64,000 bases of DNA from Euryodendron excelsum (Eukaryota; Streptophyta; Magnoliopsida; Ericales; Pentaphylacaceae), in assembly GCA_033060915.1 (NCBI GenBank), contig CM065389.1, forward strand, positions 9,756,001 through 9,820,000, read 5' to 3'. Every line of letters begins with the position of its first letter. The first letter of the stretch is position 1. The position numbers and the translations under genes were made by a program. Under the pieces are notes generated by a model. It saw nothing but the letters and a program-made list of their open reading frames with translations, made no database searches and was not told the DNA's origin. Shown here piece by piece: positions 1-12,038 of this stretch.

Positions 1-802
1 AATAGGGTTGTTAATTTTTGGGATGCGTGACACTCTAGTCTTATAATTTTATAATTAATTTAATTATATATGAAAATTAATCAAATTAATTTATTTAATT
101 TAATTATATTTATTACATAATTAATCATATATATATATATATAAGTTGTGTTTACCCTTATATTTTGCTTCTTTCTTGCGTGGCGCTCTAAATGTTTAAA
201 TACTTTTAAAATGCCACGTTACAGGAACAATTTATTAGATAACTATTAAATTTATTATTTTATTAAACTTATTGTATTAATTTTGTAAGATTATATATAT
301 ATATATATAAGAGATAAGATAAAAATTAGTTTTGTAATATAAATAAGATACATATATATCATATCAGATTGTCAAGACTTTTTCTGAGCTTAATATCTAT
401 TAAAAAAAAGTAATTATAATTAAATAAAATATTATATATATATATATATCAATATCTATTTATATTTTAGAGATACGTTGCGATGTATTAATTTTGTAAG
501 ATATATATATGTATAAGATAATATTAGTTTTATAAGATAGATAAGATATATATATATATATATATAAGATTAATTTTATAAGATAGAATAAGATATATAT
601 ATAATATCAAATTGTCAAGACTTTTTTTAAACTTAATATCTAAAAATGTTATTATAATTAAAATAAAATACTATATATGTCAATATCTATTTATATTTTA
701 AAGATACGATACGATTGTATAATTAATTATTATGAATTTTAAATTAACTATTTATAATTTGAATAACTCTTACTCCCGTGCATTGCATGGGTTGACACCT
801 AG
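1..802 (+). mobile_element. Helitron 3' portion (5' end outside window)
   Basis: The sequence ends in a typical plant Helitron terminus. There is a short hairpin at 775-791 (stem arms CCCGTGC and GCATGGG, one wobble pair), then CTAG at 799-802 followed by T, the usual host base. The body is very AT-rich, has no coding capacity, and contains two diverged copies of a roughly 240-bp unit, each with the phrase TTGTCAAGACTTTTT (near 370 and 612). The 5' TC end is not in the window. Non-autonomous Helitrons of this kind are moved in trans by RepHel. The call rests on the terminus only. Confidence 0.6.
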
Positions 803-915
803 TTGATATGTAAAATTATGTGAGTGTGTGTGTGTGACATGTGTCATTTTATTATTGGTAAGTTGGTTAGCAAGTCATTGATGAGTTAGTTGGTAGATTC
901 TTTGGTGGATAGATT

Positions 916-1232
916 AGTTAGATTGATTAGGAGTTGGTTATTTGATATTTCTGTAGTTTGAGACTTTACAGTTGTCTTTCCAGATGATATTTTAGGAGTA
1001 GTACCAGATAGAGAAATGGAGTTTTTTATTGAATTGTTATCGGGAACTACACCGATTTCAATTTCACCGTATAGAATGGTACAATCCGAATTGCAGAAGT
1101 TGAAACTTCAATTGCAAAACTTGCTTGATAAGGGATTCATTCAGACAAGTATATCGTCATAGGGAGCACCAGTTTTATTTGTGAAGAAGAAGGATAGCAC
1201 CATGAGATTGTGTATTGATTACCGTCAATTGG
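916..1232 (+). pseudogene. Ty3/gypsy reverse transcriptase fragment (N-terminal part)
   Basis: Translation from 971 gives VVFPDDILGVVPDREMEF, then a TTPISISPYRM block and [17 protein letters not shown]. This is the standard start of a Ty3/gypsy reverse transcriptase, where the family has DVFPDELPGLPPDREIEF and [15 protein letters not shown]. An in-frame TAG near 1158 replaces the conserved Trp of the SPWGAPVLF block. Homology stops at about 1232, before the catalytic YxDD motif. It is a dead fragment, probably from the same family as the gag at 2700-3550, but not contiguous with it in normal gag-pol order. Confidence 0.8.
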
Positions 1233-2515
1233 TAAGGATACTCTATGAGATGTCTATTTCGTATTCCCCAAGTTTTGGAATTGTTTGGTATAATCTCATA
1301 AAATTATGTTCATTTTATAGGACCTGTGTCAGTTTTGGCAGATTAAAGAACTTAGTGGATTTGATATTTTTCAACTATTCCATTACATTGGGAGCTTAAT
1401 TGAGGTTATCATATGACATTTCTAATACATTATGTCAGTTCTATGACTTGTCTAGAGGTACATGCATTATGTTCAAGTATTATAGCAAAATTATACATTG
1501 AGGTTCTTAAATTAACATGGTTGTGGTGATAGGAGCGAACAGAGGACAAGACTCTTCAATGACATCCAAAAAGTGATCATTGTTGTGGTGTGCGCGCGCG
1601 GTGATAGGTGAGAATTGAGATAATTTTATTTATATAGAAGTGAATGTATTATTTATATTATTATGAACGCTGGTGTTGATTAGGAAAATATAGATAGTCT
1701 TGTTCATATTAAATTATTTGATGATTTTCTATAACACGATATTGATGATAGTATATATGAGGTGAGATATGAGATGACATTAGAGGTTATATTTGAGGTG
1801 GTATTGCATACCATTCATATTGTATGTCAATGCATTTCATGGAAAAAAGGTTTTGCCAAAGTGGGACTAGCCTAAAGATTAACCAATATGGCGTTGATCT
1901 AAAAGGATGTCGACATGGGATATCCTTGATAACTAGTCATCACTCATCAGGCCAACGTTATCTAAACTTGTGCACATAGGCGGATGATACATTTATTGCA
2001 TTGAGGCATTCATGATATTTATATATATTAATCATTTATATGTGGATGTGCATTGTGGGTGTTTGTTATCATTCTTTATGAATTTGATTATCTACTATGA
2101 ATATGTTACTTTTCTCACGCCCATACAAACCTTTTTGACAGGTGAGTTAAGGATGGAGTTTGGTTTACTATAGTCCTGGTCGTCGCCGTAGTAACGTCTA
2201 TGTTGGTGTTAGGAGTGTCGAGTCTTGGGGGCGAGCTTTTACTGCTTTACTTCTGTTTCTTATCGTGTTTTATATTAGACATTGAGACTTGATTTTATAT
2301 AATACTTTATGTCACGGCTTTGTAAATAACCTATGGTTTACTTTTACTATATAGTACGGTATTGATGCATAGTTATTGTCTATATATCTATTTAGTCAAT
2401 TTGCAATTTATCTTTTGGTGTATGATAAGGTGTCGTTCGTAGGTACGGTAGCCTGTGCGATCACGCCCTGCCTTATGTGACATTAATAATGTCTAATTAG
2501 GTTAGGGGTGTCACA
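1233..2515 (+). repeat. Non-coding stretch ending in a Ty3/gypsy 5' LTR end
   Basis: No gene is visible. The last part (at least 2373-2515) is the 3' end of an LTR: it ends in GTGTCACA at 2515, is followed four bases later by a tRNA primer site, and is repeated in diverged form at 3573-3717. The left border of this LTR cannot be placed, because the other LTR copy retains only its last 145 bp. Confidence 0.6.
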
Positions 2516-2518
2516 GCT

Positions 2519-2530
2519 TGGTATCAGAGC
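2519..2530 (+). other. Primer binding site, initiator tRNA-Met type
   Basis: TGGTATCAGAGC lies just after the LTR end at 2515. It matches the complement of the 3' end of plant initiator tRNA-Met, the usual primer for chromovirus-type Ty3/gypsy and for Ty1/copia elements. Confidence 0.85.
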
Positions 2531-2699
2531 TGTGATTTGTACCAGAATTGTGTTTCATAGCCTAGTTATATACTAAAGTTATGGTGTCAAGTTGATGTTT
2601 AAAGTGTAGTGAACCGTAGGTTGTTGTCGGTATTGGTTAGGCCGTTAAGGAGTGTGTGAACTATATATATATATATATATGGTGTACTTATTCTGATTT

Positions 2700-3550
2700 G
2701 GTGCAGAAAGAATGCACAACAAGAGTTTAGAGAAGAGACATCAGCTTCAATTAGAGGTGCGAAGCAAAGAGCTCAGGTACTACATGTCCCTAATGCTACT
2801 GACAGACTTTCTAATCTTATGACACAATTTATAGAATCTCATATGGCAAGATCGGCACCGAGGAGTACTACTTTGTATGAATAGTTTATAAAGCTGAATT
2901 CGCCAGAATTTGCGGGAGCGACTAATCCACTGGTGGCCTAGGAATGACTAAAAAAGTTATAGGCTATTTTTGAGGTGATGGGAATAACTGATGAACATAG
3001 ATTATCCTTAGTTGCTTTTATGTTAAAAGGTAAGGCGCGAAATTGGTGGGAAGTTATGAGGCGCATGATGACTGCTCAATTCGAAGGAGGACCGATCACA
3101 TGGCAACAGTTTGTGAGGATCTTTAGTGAGCAATACTTTCCGCTTATCTACCGTTATCAAAAAGAGTAGGAATTCATCACATCGAAACAAGAGAGAATGT
3201 TAGTAGTAGAATATGAAGAGCACTTTATAGCTTTGCTCAGTTTTGAACCCGACTTAGTATGCACTGAGGATGCAAAATATCGGCAGTTCAAGCAGGGCCT
3301 ATACTTGCCTATTCGGTCCTGAGTAGCTCCATTTGAATTCACAAGGTATGTGGAACTGGTAAACAAATCTAAAATTGTGGAGCAGGATGTGAAAGAATAT
3401 TCGGGCAGACAGGAACAATTTAAGAAGGGGAGGTTTGATTTTGGAGGTAGAATATTTCGACAAAGGTCTTCAAAATTTGCTCCAATTGTGGAACAAAGAC
3501 GAGTACAATTTAATTCTGGATTGGGCAGTGCACAGTTTTGTAATGTGAGA
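2700..3550 (+). pseudogene. Ty3/gypsy gag pseudogene
   Basis: The region downstream of the primer site encodes a recognisable retrotransposon Gag core. It includes FIKLNSPEFAGATNPLVA, then AIFEVMGITDEHRLS, FMLKGKARNWWEVMRR, TWQQFVRIFSEQYFP and a later YVELVNKSKIVEQ block. At least six in-frame stops interrupt it: four between about 2880 and 2960, one at 3167 and one at 3320. They fall where the family has Gln or Trp codons, as expected from C-to-T or G-to-A change at methylated sites. The zinc knuckle, protease and pol are absent because the sequence jumps into LTR near 3570. Confidence 0.8.
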
Positions 3551-3572
3551 AGCACAGAAAGTTCTTTTTGTT

Positions 3573-3717
3573 TATATATATGTTTAGTCAATTTGTGGTT
3601 TATCTTTCGATGTATAGTAAGGTGTCGTTTGCTGTCGTTCGTAGGCATAGTGGCTTATGCGATCACACCCTACTTAATATGACATTAATGATATCTAATT
3701 AGGTTGAGAGTGTGACA
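3573..3717 (+). repeat. Ty3/gypsy 3' LTR terminal fragment
   Basis: This is a diverged repeat of 2373-2515. It shares TTTAGTCAATTTG, AAGGTGTCGTTYG and the closing stretch GACATTAATRATRTCTAATT, and ends in TGTGACA at 3717. An internal deletion has joined gag directly to this LTR end. Confidence 0.7.
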
Positions 3718-4188
3718 AGATCACACTGTTTTGAAATTACAGAGCAACATTAATTTTAACTAGGAGTTGGTTTTTTTGACTTTCCTATATATTATTGTTT
3801 CCAAATGTAAATTTAGCAAACTGATCTGTGGTTGTATGTCATACAAAAATTCATCGGAGATGAATTGGTGAGATTTACATTTCGTCCCAAATAGAGTTCC
3901 TAATTTTGTCTTTTCAGTTACCGTCACGTTTTCATCCTCTATTTTATTGCTACAAGTAGCTTATGCGTGTTCTAAAAACATGAAATTGTATTGACAAGAA
4001 AGAACACATATAAAGCATGACGAGACGTGCTTCTTTGCTCAAAACTTAAATCATAGTTAAAAAAAAAGAAAAGAAAAAAACACTCATTTGAAAACTTAGT
4101 AGCCTTATGCATTACATTTTTATCAATTTAGAAAGATTATAGAATTAACTAATTATTTTGCAAATTGGAAGATTATAGAAAGATTACA

Positions 4189-6242
4189 TCTATACTATAA
4201 ATTATAGCAGAATGTCATGAGGTCTTTACTTTTCAAAATTTCAATCCAATTTTTATAGAATTATTATTTTTTGTAATATTAAAATATCACATGTTGCAAT
4301 TTGATTGGTTAGTTAAAGCCTCTCACTAATAAAATTATATATAGTATATAGATGGACCTTTAATTCCTATTTTGTGTTTCCCTAAGTCACTCTCTTAAAA
4401 TTTTTAGAAATTAAATTTTTGGTAATATTAGAATAACATTGTTACAATTTGATTGGTTAACAAATATAACTTTACTACTTTCCTAAAATCTTACATTTAT
4501 TTCAAAATTCAAATTATTAGATATTTTCTAAAGTCACTATCTTAAATTTATGAAAATTCAAATATTTGGTACTATTTATTAATAAGTTTTCACATATTAT
4601 TAATGCAGACTAACATAGTATGCATTATAACTATCTATTTATAGTAATACATAGTTGAATCTTTAATATGGAAAGACCTAAAATAATTTTTTTAGTTTTA
4701 AAATTTTAAATTACTTGTACTTCTATTATAATAGTGTAGGTATAATCATAAAATATAGAAAATTTTATTTTGTTCGTGATTAATAAATTTATACTAAAAT
4801 CTCATTTTATTTTGAAAAGTTTTACATAAAATTCAAAAATATTAGTATTCTTATTTTAAAATTTTCATAGGTTCTTCCCTTATAATTTAGGAAGTTTTTC
4901 ATTTAATTTAAAATTGTGAAATTTTCTACTCAAATCCCTTTAATTTTTTTTTTAGAATAATAAATCTATCTATACAATATATTATAGCAATTGATTGTTG
5001 GGGTGAACTTTTTAAGATTTTTGAATAATCATATTATATATTTTATAATGGTATTGTTCAAAGCATAAAATTCCAATCCACTTTTTACAGAATTTTCATT
5101 TTTTGTAATATTAATATATCACTTGTTGCAATTTAATTGATTAGCGAAAACCTCTCAGTAATATAATTATATACGGTATATAGATGGACTATTGAATTAT
5201 ATATTTTCTAAAGTCACTATCTTAAAATTTATAGAAATTAAATTGTTTTCGTGATATTAGGATAACATTCTTACAATTTGATTGGTTAACAAATATAATT
5301 TTATTACTTTCCCAAAATCTTATATTTATTTCAAAATTCAAACTATTAGAGATTTCCTAAAGCCACTCCCTTAAATTTATGAAAATTCAAATATTTGGTA
5401 ATATTAACATGACACTTATTACTTTAATAATAAGTTTTGATATATTATTATGTTATGCAAACTAACATAATATGCTTGATAGCTATCTATTTGTAGCAAT
5501 ACATTGTTGGGTATTTAATGTTGAAAGACATAAAATGATTTTCTTAGTTTTTTTTAAAATTTTTAAAATTACTAATACTAAAACTGTTATAATAAAGTAG
5601 GTTTAACCATAACATATAGAAAATATTACTTTTTTCATGATTAATAAATCTTTACTAAAATCACATATTCTTTTAGAAAGTTTTACATGAAATTCAAAAT
5701 ATTAGTATTTTTATTTTTAAATTTTTGCAGGTTCTTCCATTATAATTTAGGAAGTCCTTCATTTAATTCAAAACTATGAAATTTTCTATTCAAATCCATT
5801 TAGTTTTTTCTAAAAGAATGAATCTATCTATACTATATATTATAGCAATTAGTTGTTGGGTGAATTTTAAACTTTTTAAATAATCACATCATATATCTCA
5901 TAATAGTATTGATCAAAGTGTAAAATTTAAAAAAAATTTACCTTCTATGTATAAGTAGTAGTAAATATTAAATGAAATTGAAGTAATCTAGGTAAATCAA
6001 ATCTCCTTAATTTAAAATTTAAAATTTCTTTTTTAGGTAATTTTCATTTTTAAGTAGCTATATGTGTATTACAAATGTACTTATTAAATAAAATTTTGAT
6101 TTCTTATTTTAAGACCATACTATATTATTATAATTTAGTTTAATCATATTATTAGTGTATAAATTGATAATTTATTTTCATAAAATTATTACATGTAGTA
6201 TATATTATTTTCACTCTGTGCATCGTACGGGTTCACTGCTAG
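4189..6242 (+). mobile_element. Non-autonomous Helitron with triplicated 5' end
   Basis: The element starts with TCTATACTATAA at 4189 after a host A and ends in CTAG at 6239-6242 before a host T, the A/T insertion pattern of Helitrons. A degenerate hairpin region (CTGTGCATCGTACGGG) lies about 12 bp inside the 3' end. The same 5' terminal sequence recurs at 4969 (TCTATACAATAT) and 5827 (TCTATACTATAT), dividing the element into units of 780, 858 and 416 bp with strong similarity between units one and two. It has no coding capacity. Confidence 0.7.
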
Positions 6243-8703
6243 TTTTTATTATGCAAATTGAAAGTTAACGGAAAACTTTAGATATATTAAGCAATTCTGC
6301 CTCTTTCTCACCATTTTAATTTTTTCATCTTTCATCTGCCTTTCACCTTCTCTTTGATACATTTCCAACTTAAACCCTTATCACTATTTCCATTGAAGCA
6401 GAATTCCTAAAGTCTAATAGATAGGGCGGATTTAGGATTTTTGTTGCGTGAGGGTGAAATTACATAGAATCATATATGAAATTATTTCCTAATTAACAAT
6501 ATATTTTCTTAATAAATAAATAGATAATTATATTAAAAACACCATAAAAGGGGGCACAACCTCTACACAAAAGCTATATAGAAAAAATTATACTGCTATA
6601 AAAAATCTTAATCCAAATTTGGTTGGCTAGTGTTCAAAATTTCGAGAAGGGATTTTGAGATTTGGGTAACTAAGTTTCTATGCATATACTATTAAAAGGG
6701 TGAATACAAAGGGTTTTAGACTTTGGGTCGTTCTTTGACCTTTATATAGTAATAAGATAAATAAAATATTAAATAGGTAAGAACATTTTAATATAATATT
6801 AGAATAGAGGGTTAGGAATTGAGATTGTGTTGTTTAATATTTATTTGGCTAAATAATGAAAGGTTAATAATGCATATATATATATTTTTTGCTATAAGTT
6901 CAGTAATATTTAGCGGGTATAAATGTAAGTATTACTAAATTCAGAAGGGAGTAAATCTAGGTGTTAGTGATTTTAGTGGGGACAAATAAGTGTTAGTAAA
7001 TTCAAAGGGGAGTAAATGTACGTGTTAATAATTTTAGCGGGGGCAAAATATACATTTTCAATCTACGATTAAATAAATATACATAAATTTCTTTTAAAAA
7101 TAGTGACAGTTACCAAATCAGTAGAGGCAGCTACCTCCACTGGTCTCTCGTTCAATCCGCCCTGCCAATAGAGGTTATGCTACAATACCAAATGCAGGGA
7201 AATTCTAGCAAGTGTTCGGAGCAATTTGTGGGGTCTTGGGTTGTATGTTTTTGACTACCATAAAAAAATATTTTATTTACAATCTCTTTTTTTTAAATAG
7301 TGGCTTTTTGAAAAAGTATGAATAATGATGATGGTGGTTTAGGACGTAAATGTAAGAAAAACAACAGAAGGACCAAAAAAAAAAAAAAGGTCATAGTATT
7401 TATTTAGATGATTGTCTAACAATTTAATCATGTAGGTTATTAGTGAATTGGCTATAAAGGAGCAACCTATGTTGAATCTAACCAGGACAAAAATTTTGTG
7501 GGAGAAGGGGAAGGGGGGAAGGAAAAAGGTCACCATATTTGACCATCTACAGTTTTCAAAGGGGCAAAAGAGTGAAACATCTTTGGAATCCAAATGTGGT
7601 GGTACGTGCCTTTGGAGTAGAGCTGAAGCAAAGTTCATCATTAGAGTAGAATTATCAAAATAGTCGTGGTCTAATTGTCGGTTGGTTCTCATATTAAGTA
7701 TGATTTTTCAATATCGATTCCTCTCTAAGTCTCTCTATAATTAGTTGTCATTTATACAATATATAAAATTTATATAATTTGTATAGACGGTGACTCTGGA
7801 TACATTTAACAGAGTTGTCAATTGAATACACTCGATAGATAAAAATAAATAAATAAAATTTTACCAACACGTCCAATTCCAAAGCTATTGAATAACCAGC
7901 AATGAAGAGAACAGCCCAACATAAAAAGAAGCTATCTCATATTGTCCATCTTTACACGTTACCCAAGTTGACCCCCAATAAGCTACATTGACTTGTTCCT
8001 TTCTTTCTAAATAGGATTCGGACAGAAAAACAAAGTCAAGATAAATCTTTATTACTATGCTTGTGTATTCAATTCTATCAGGCCTAAACTTGAAGGCTCC
8101 CCACACCCCATCCTAGCGGGCCCTTTCCCTTTAACTGCATGATGGAAATTGGGCCTCTATATGGGTACCATTTCTGCGTGGGCCCAGCTTTCCCACATAT
8201 ACAAGTCTTTTAGTCTTAGACACAGATTATTTGTTTATTTATATTTTCTAGGGCTTTGGCAGATGTTTTATTTATTTATTTTTTGGGTATTTAGTCGGGG
8301 TGTCCAAACTAAGGACATCTCGACCACCAAGCCACCCTTGTGGTAAGAATTTATCATTGCCAACGGGTCATTGGTTTAATGATGGAATCTCGAACTTAGT
8401 GGGTCGAGACCTTGATTTGAGACTTCATAGTGACACATTGGGGCAAACTCTACCACCTTAGTTCCCTACAACGCTTCTTAGTTGGAGGATCTTTGGTATA
8501 CCTATTAAGGCGATAGATGTTTGGAGTGAGCTGAAGGGCAATGTGTCTTGACGCCTGACGGAGGTGTTGGGTACCTCACCTGCACCACCTTTTTTAGAAC
8601 CAAAATAAAAAAAAAAAAGAAAAGTAGAAGATAAATCTACCATTATATTGCTAGTGCTGTCACCAAATTTGTGAAGTATAATCATCTGGGGTCATTTGCA
8701 ATA
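6243..8703. other. Non-coding intergenic stretch, no gene recognised
   Basis: AT-rich, with short homopolymer runs. Open frames near 7339-7692 and 7885-8346 have low complexity, match no family I recognise and have no flanking splice or start context. Confidence 0.5.
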
Positions 8704-8878
8704 GGAAAATGCTAATTTTTTAAAAAATTTGTACAAAAAATTTTACTAGAATAATGTGATTGTGACATTTTTGTAATTAAGAGACATGATGAGTGTTTTA
8801 TTTTAAAGTAAATAATTTTTATCTAACCACATCATTCTAGTAATAAATTATGTATGAATTTTTAATTTAGATACCATT
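8704..8878. mobile_element. Small MITE-like inverted-repeat element
   Basis: Two arms face each other across about 60 bp. The left arm carries TTTACTAGAATAATGTGA (about 8741-8760); the right arm carries CCACATCATTCTAGTAATAA (about 8827-8846). Both are flanked by similar AT-rich sequence, and there is no coding. A related arm, TTATTAGAATAATGTAACAG, occurs near 20317, so this is a dispersed family. Exact ends and target duplication are not certain. Confidence 0.5.
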
Positions 8879-10579
8879 TACCCTTTGTAATGTTTTAATG
8901 GTACTGGTACGTATATCCCTTGGTACATTTACACCTTCATATTGAAGGCGGTCCCAAATTCAATGCGGTTGCCTTATTATAGAAAAATAGATGTTTACCT
9001 TTGATGCTCTGATCATAGGAAAAGGCCAATACCTCAAGGGACTATAGCCCCAAACTTTACGTCCTAAAAGATGTACACTCTTATTATATAGTGGGTCTAT
9101 GATAATTATGAAGCTTCGTATGATGGCCTTGAGAGACCATTAAAATACTGGAGTTCTTTACCATTTTACTATGATGATCACTTCTCCCAGCAATTTAAGT
9201 TCTCGTGAGCAGTAATTCGAAAACGTACTTTAGTCAGATTAATTTGACTTTGAATTTGAGGATCTTTTACGTGTTTATTGTGCAAACTTCTTAGATGCTT
9301 AAGGTGGGTGTTATTACGGAGTACAAACAATACTATACATTCACAGCACCAGAGTCATCTCTAACAGCTTCTCGTATTACACAAAGATGAGTGAAAAAAA
9401 GAATAACGTTATTGGTTTTCGTTTCCATTCCGAATTGAATTAGTCCATGACATTGGATGGCTTGAGGTTTATATAGATACCTAAGAGGCTCAATAACTAG
9501 TGGGTATATATGTTATCTCTTAACAGAAATATCTGTACTCATATTGATATAATTATCGGGTTGACCCATCACGAACGCCCAGTTTAGATCCATGATCCGA
9601 TTTGGTGTCCAACATTTAGATATGATGGCCACTTGCATACTGGGAAGATTGTTGGTGGGTCACAAAGAAGTGTAGGGGGTCCTTTAGTCCAAACTTCTTT
9701 TCATAAAGATCACAAAGAAGTGTAGGGGCTCCTCTTAATCAGTCACTAATACAACTTCATGGTCATATCAATGTCCAAACCAATGAAGGTTTGGTTTGCC
9801 GAACTGAAGATGATTATGAACACGGGCGGCAATGGATCATTATGTTTGGTGCTATAGCGAAATTGACTGAAACAACTCAAACCTCAAGTCAAGCATATTC
9901 CTCATCAAGTTGCTAAAGTCCAGATTAGATCAGGTTATCTTCCAAATAATCTCGCTATCCTCTGACGTAAACCCTTGAAAAGAGATTTGCAGGTGGGTCA
10001 AATTTTTTTGCAATAACAATGTACAGATTAGGCTGCTTCTATTTGTCTTCACATTTTATTCAACACTAATTATCCTGATCGTTTCCTTTGTTTTTTTGTT
10101 GAAAAACTTGATCTTGCAGCATTCTAGTTGCTTTCATGAGCCTAGCTTCCTGATCAACTAGGGGTAACAGTAGATGCCACTGAATTCTTCCCAAGGCTAC
10201 ACACCAAATTGGCCGGCCGAGGTTAATGTGAAAAATGGAATCTCAAACGAGCTTTCATATTCGACCTTCTTCGTCTTCAGCAACACATATTTTCCCTAAC
10301 AACAGTTAGAAGTCTCGCATAAAATTTGTTCTAGCTAGCATAACACCTTCCGCACAGTGATATACTCTTTGAATGTGTCAACTTATCATAAATTGAAGGC
10401 ATTGCACCAAACGGTACTTATCAATCGAATAGAGTTTGAAGTGATTATAAATTACAAAATCTCTATAATAAGTTTTGAAGCTGCCAGCTAGTACTAAGAA
10501 GGCAAACAATACTATAAAGGAATAGCAAGAGGTAACGACTCCTCTCATCAGTCATCCTCCCCTGATTTCAAAATCTGCC
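8879..10579. other. Upstream region of the NIP gene
   Basis: No coding sequence is seen. A 23-bp direct repeat (CACAAAGAAGTGTAGGGG core) lies at 9661-9683 and 9711-9733, 50 bp apart. A TATA-like stretch near 10445 (TATAAATTAC) is a possible core promoter for the gene starting at 10580, but nothing in the sequence proves it. Confidence 0.4.
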
Positions 10580-11512
10580 ATGGCTGACACACCTTCAATT
10601 GTTGTAATGAGCCCATCCCCTAGACATAATTTCTCCGCTGATTACTCTATCACGGAAGAAGGAAGACCTAGACATGCTCGGGAACCAGCCATGTACGTGG
10701 CAGCTTCTGCAAATATCTTCCAAAAGGTAGTTCTCAGTAGGTCAGCATGGAATTGATTATATATCATGACTATGATGTTATATATGTATAGATATATATA
10801 CTAACAGCAGTGTTTATTTGCTTCCTTGTGCTAGCAGATTCTTGCAGAGCTTTTGGGCACCTACATTCTTATGTTTGCTGGTGGTGGTGCAGCTCTTGTT
10901 GACAGAGAAAAGGCGCTTACGATTGTGGGCATAGCACTTGTCTGGGGTCTGGCTTTGATGGTAGTAATATATACACTTGGGCACATCTCTGGTGCCCATG
11001 TTAACCCTGCAGTCACCATTGCCTTAGCTGCATCCCGCAGATTACCATTGAGACAAGTAAGACCTTTTTCCAACATCTCACTCTATAGAATAAAAAAACA
11101 GAATGAAGCTTGAAAATTTTCTTTGACAAAAGTACAGAAATCTGACAATTTAAGATGAAGGGTGAAGTGTTTTTTTCCATGAAAATGTTCCTGAAATTGT
11201 CGTGCAGGTGCCCACCTATGTTTTGGCTCAGTTGTTGGGTGCAACACTTGCATGCCTCACCCTTAGAGTGTTGTTCATGGACCAAGGCAATATTCGTCCC
11301 ACAGTTACTCAGTATTCGAGTTCAACTACTGATCTTCAAGCTGTTACTTGGGAGTTCATAATCTCCTTCATCCTCATGTTCACCATCTGTGGGGTTGCTA
11401 CTGATCATAGAGCCGTACGTTCATAAATTTTTTTTCAGTCCACAAAGTTTTTAATTTGTTTTTAAGCACAGCATCAATTGTAAACCCTTATAAACTATCT
11501 CTCTCTCTCTCC

Positions 11513-11548
<36 letters not shown>

Positions 11549-12038
11549 GCGGTTTGCTCGCTCTTGTTGAAATTCTGAAAGTTGTACTAACTTCCAACTT
11601 CCAACTAATGAAAACAGAGCAAAGAGCTCTCTGGAGTTGCAATAGGAGCTACAGTGTTGTTTAATGTCCTTGTTGCCGGGTAGATGAACTCCCATTGTTA
11701 TGATCTTTAATTGTCGCTATAATCATCACCATTTTTACCCATTCATGAAGAATAATTTTGCTCAGATTTATTCACTAGATCAGAGAAATGGGCATATAAT
11801 TTTGTTATTCATATCTCAATTCTGCAGGCCAATCACTGGAGCTTCGATGAACCCTGCAAGAAGTATAGGCCCTGCTCTCGCTTCTGGCATTTATAAGAAT
11901 CTCTGGGTGTTTATTGTGGGCCCTATCCTTGGAGCCATGGCAGCAGCCTTGGTATACAGTCTTCTTCGGCTACCCGAACCAGAGAAATTCAAGCAGACCA
12001 CCAAAACCACATACAATGATCTATATGCTGATCCGTAG
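10580..12038 (+). CDS. NIP: NOD26-like intrinsic protein (NIP aquaporin), five exons
   Basis: Exons: 10580-10726, 10838-11056, 11208-11414, 11618-11679 and 11828-12038. All introns are GT..AG, giving 281 codons plus stop, the normal size of a plant NIP. It is a six-helix membrane channel for water and small neutral solutes. The first pore loop has SGAHVNPAVT and the second has TGASMNPARS, so both NPA boxes are intact. The Trp in ALVWGLALM is the expected helix-2 filter residue, and Ala and Arg flank the second NPA, consistent with a subgroup I (W-V-A-R type) filter; the helix-5 residue is less sure. The N-terminus of about 45 residues is hydrophilic and cytosolic. The C-terminus is short and lacks an obvious NOD26-type phosphoserine context. 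It is closest by eye to NIP1/NIP4 proteins, but the subtype is not settled. It is convergent with CRY1. No defect is visible. Confidence 0.93.
11514..11546 (+). repeat. Poly-C tract (33 C) in NIP intron 3
   Basis: An uninterrupted run of 33 C follows a CT microsatellite, between exons 3 and 4 of the NIP gene. Such a long C run is rare in plant introns. Its length may be a sequencing or assembly approximation. Confidence 0.9.

Noticed and set aside
260..560. Runs of (TA)n as possible promoters
   Set aside because: They are simple microsatellites in a non-coding Helitron with no downstream gene.
7339..7692. 117-codon minus-strand open frame
   Set aside because: Low-complexity Phe-rich peptide with no recognisable domain, splice context or promoter; likely chance.
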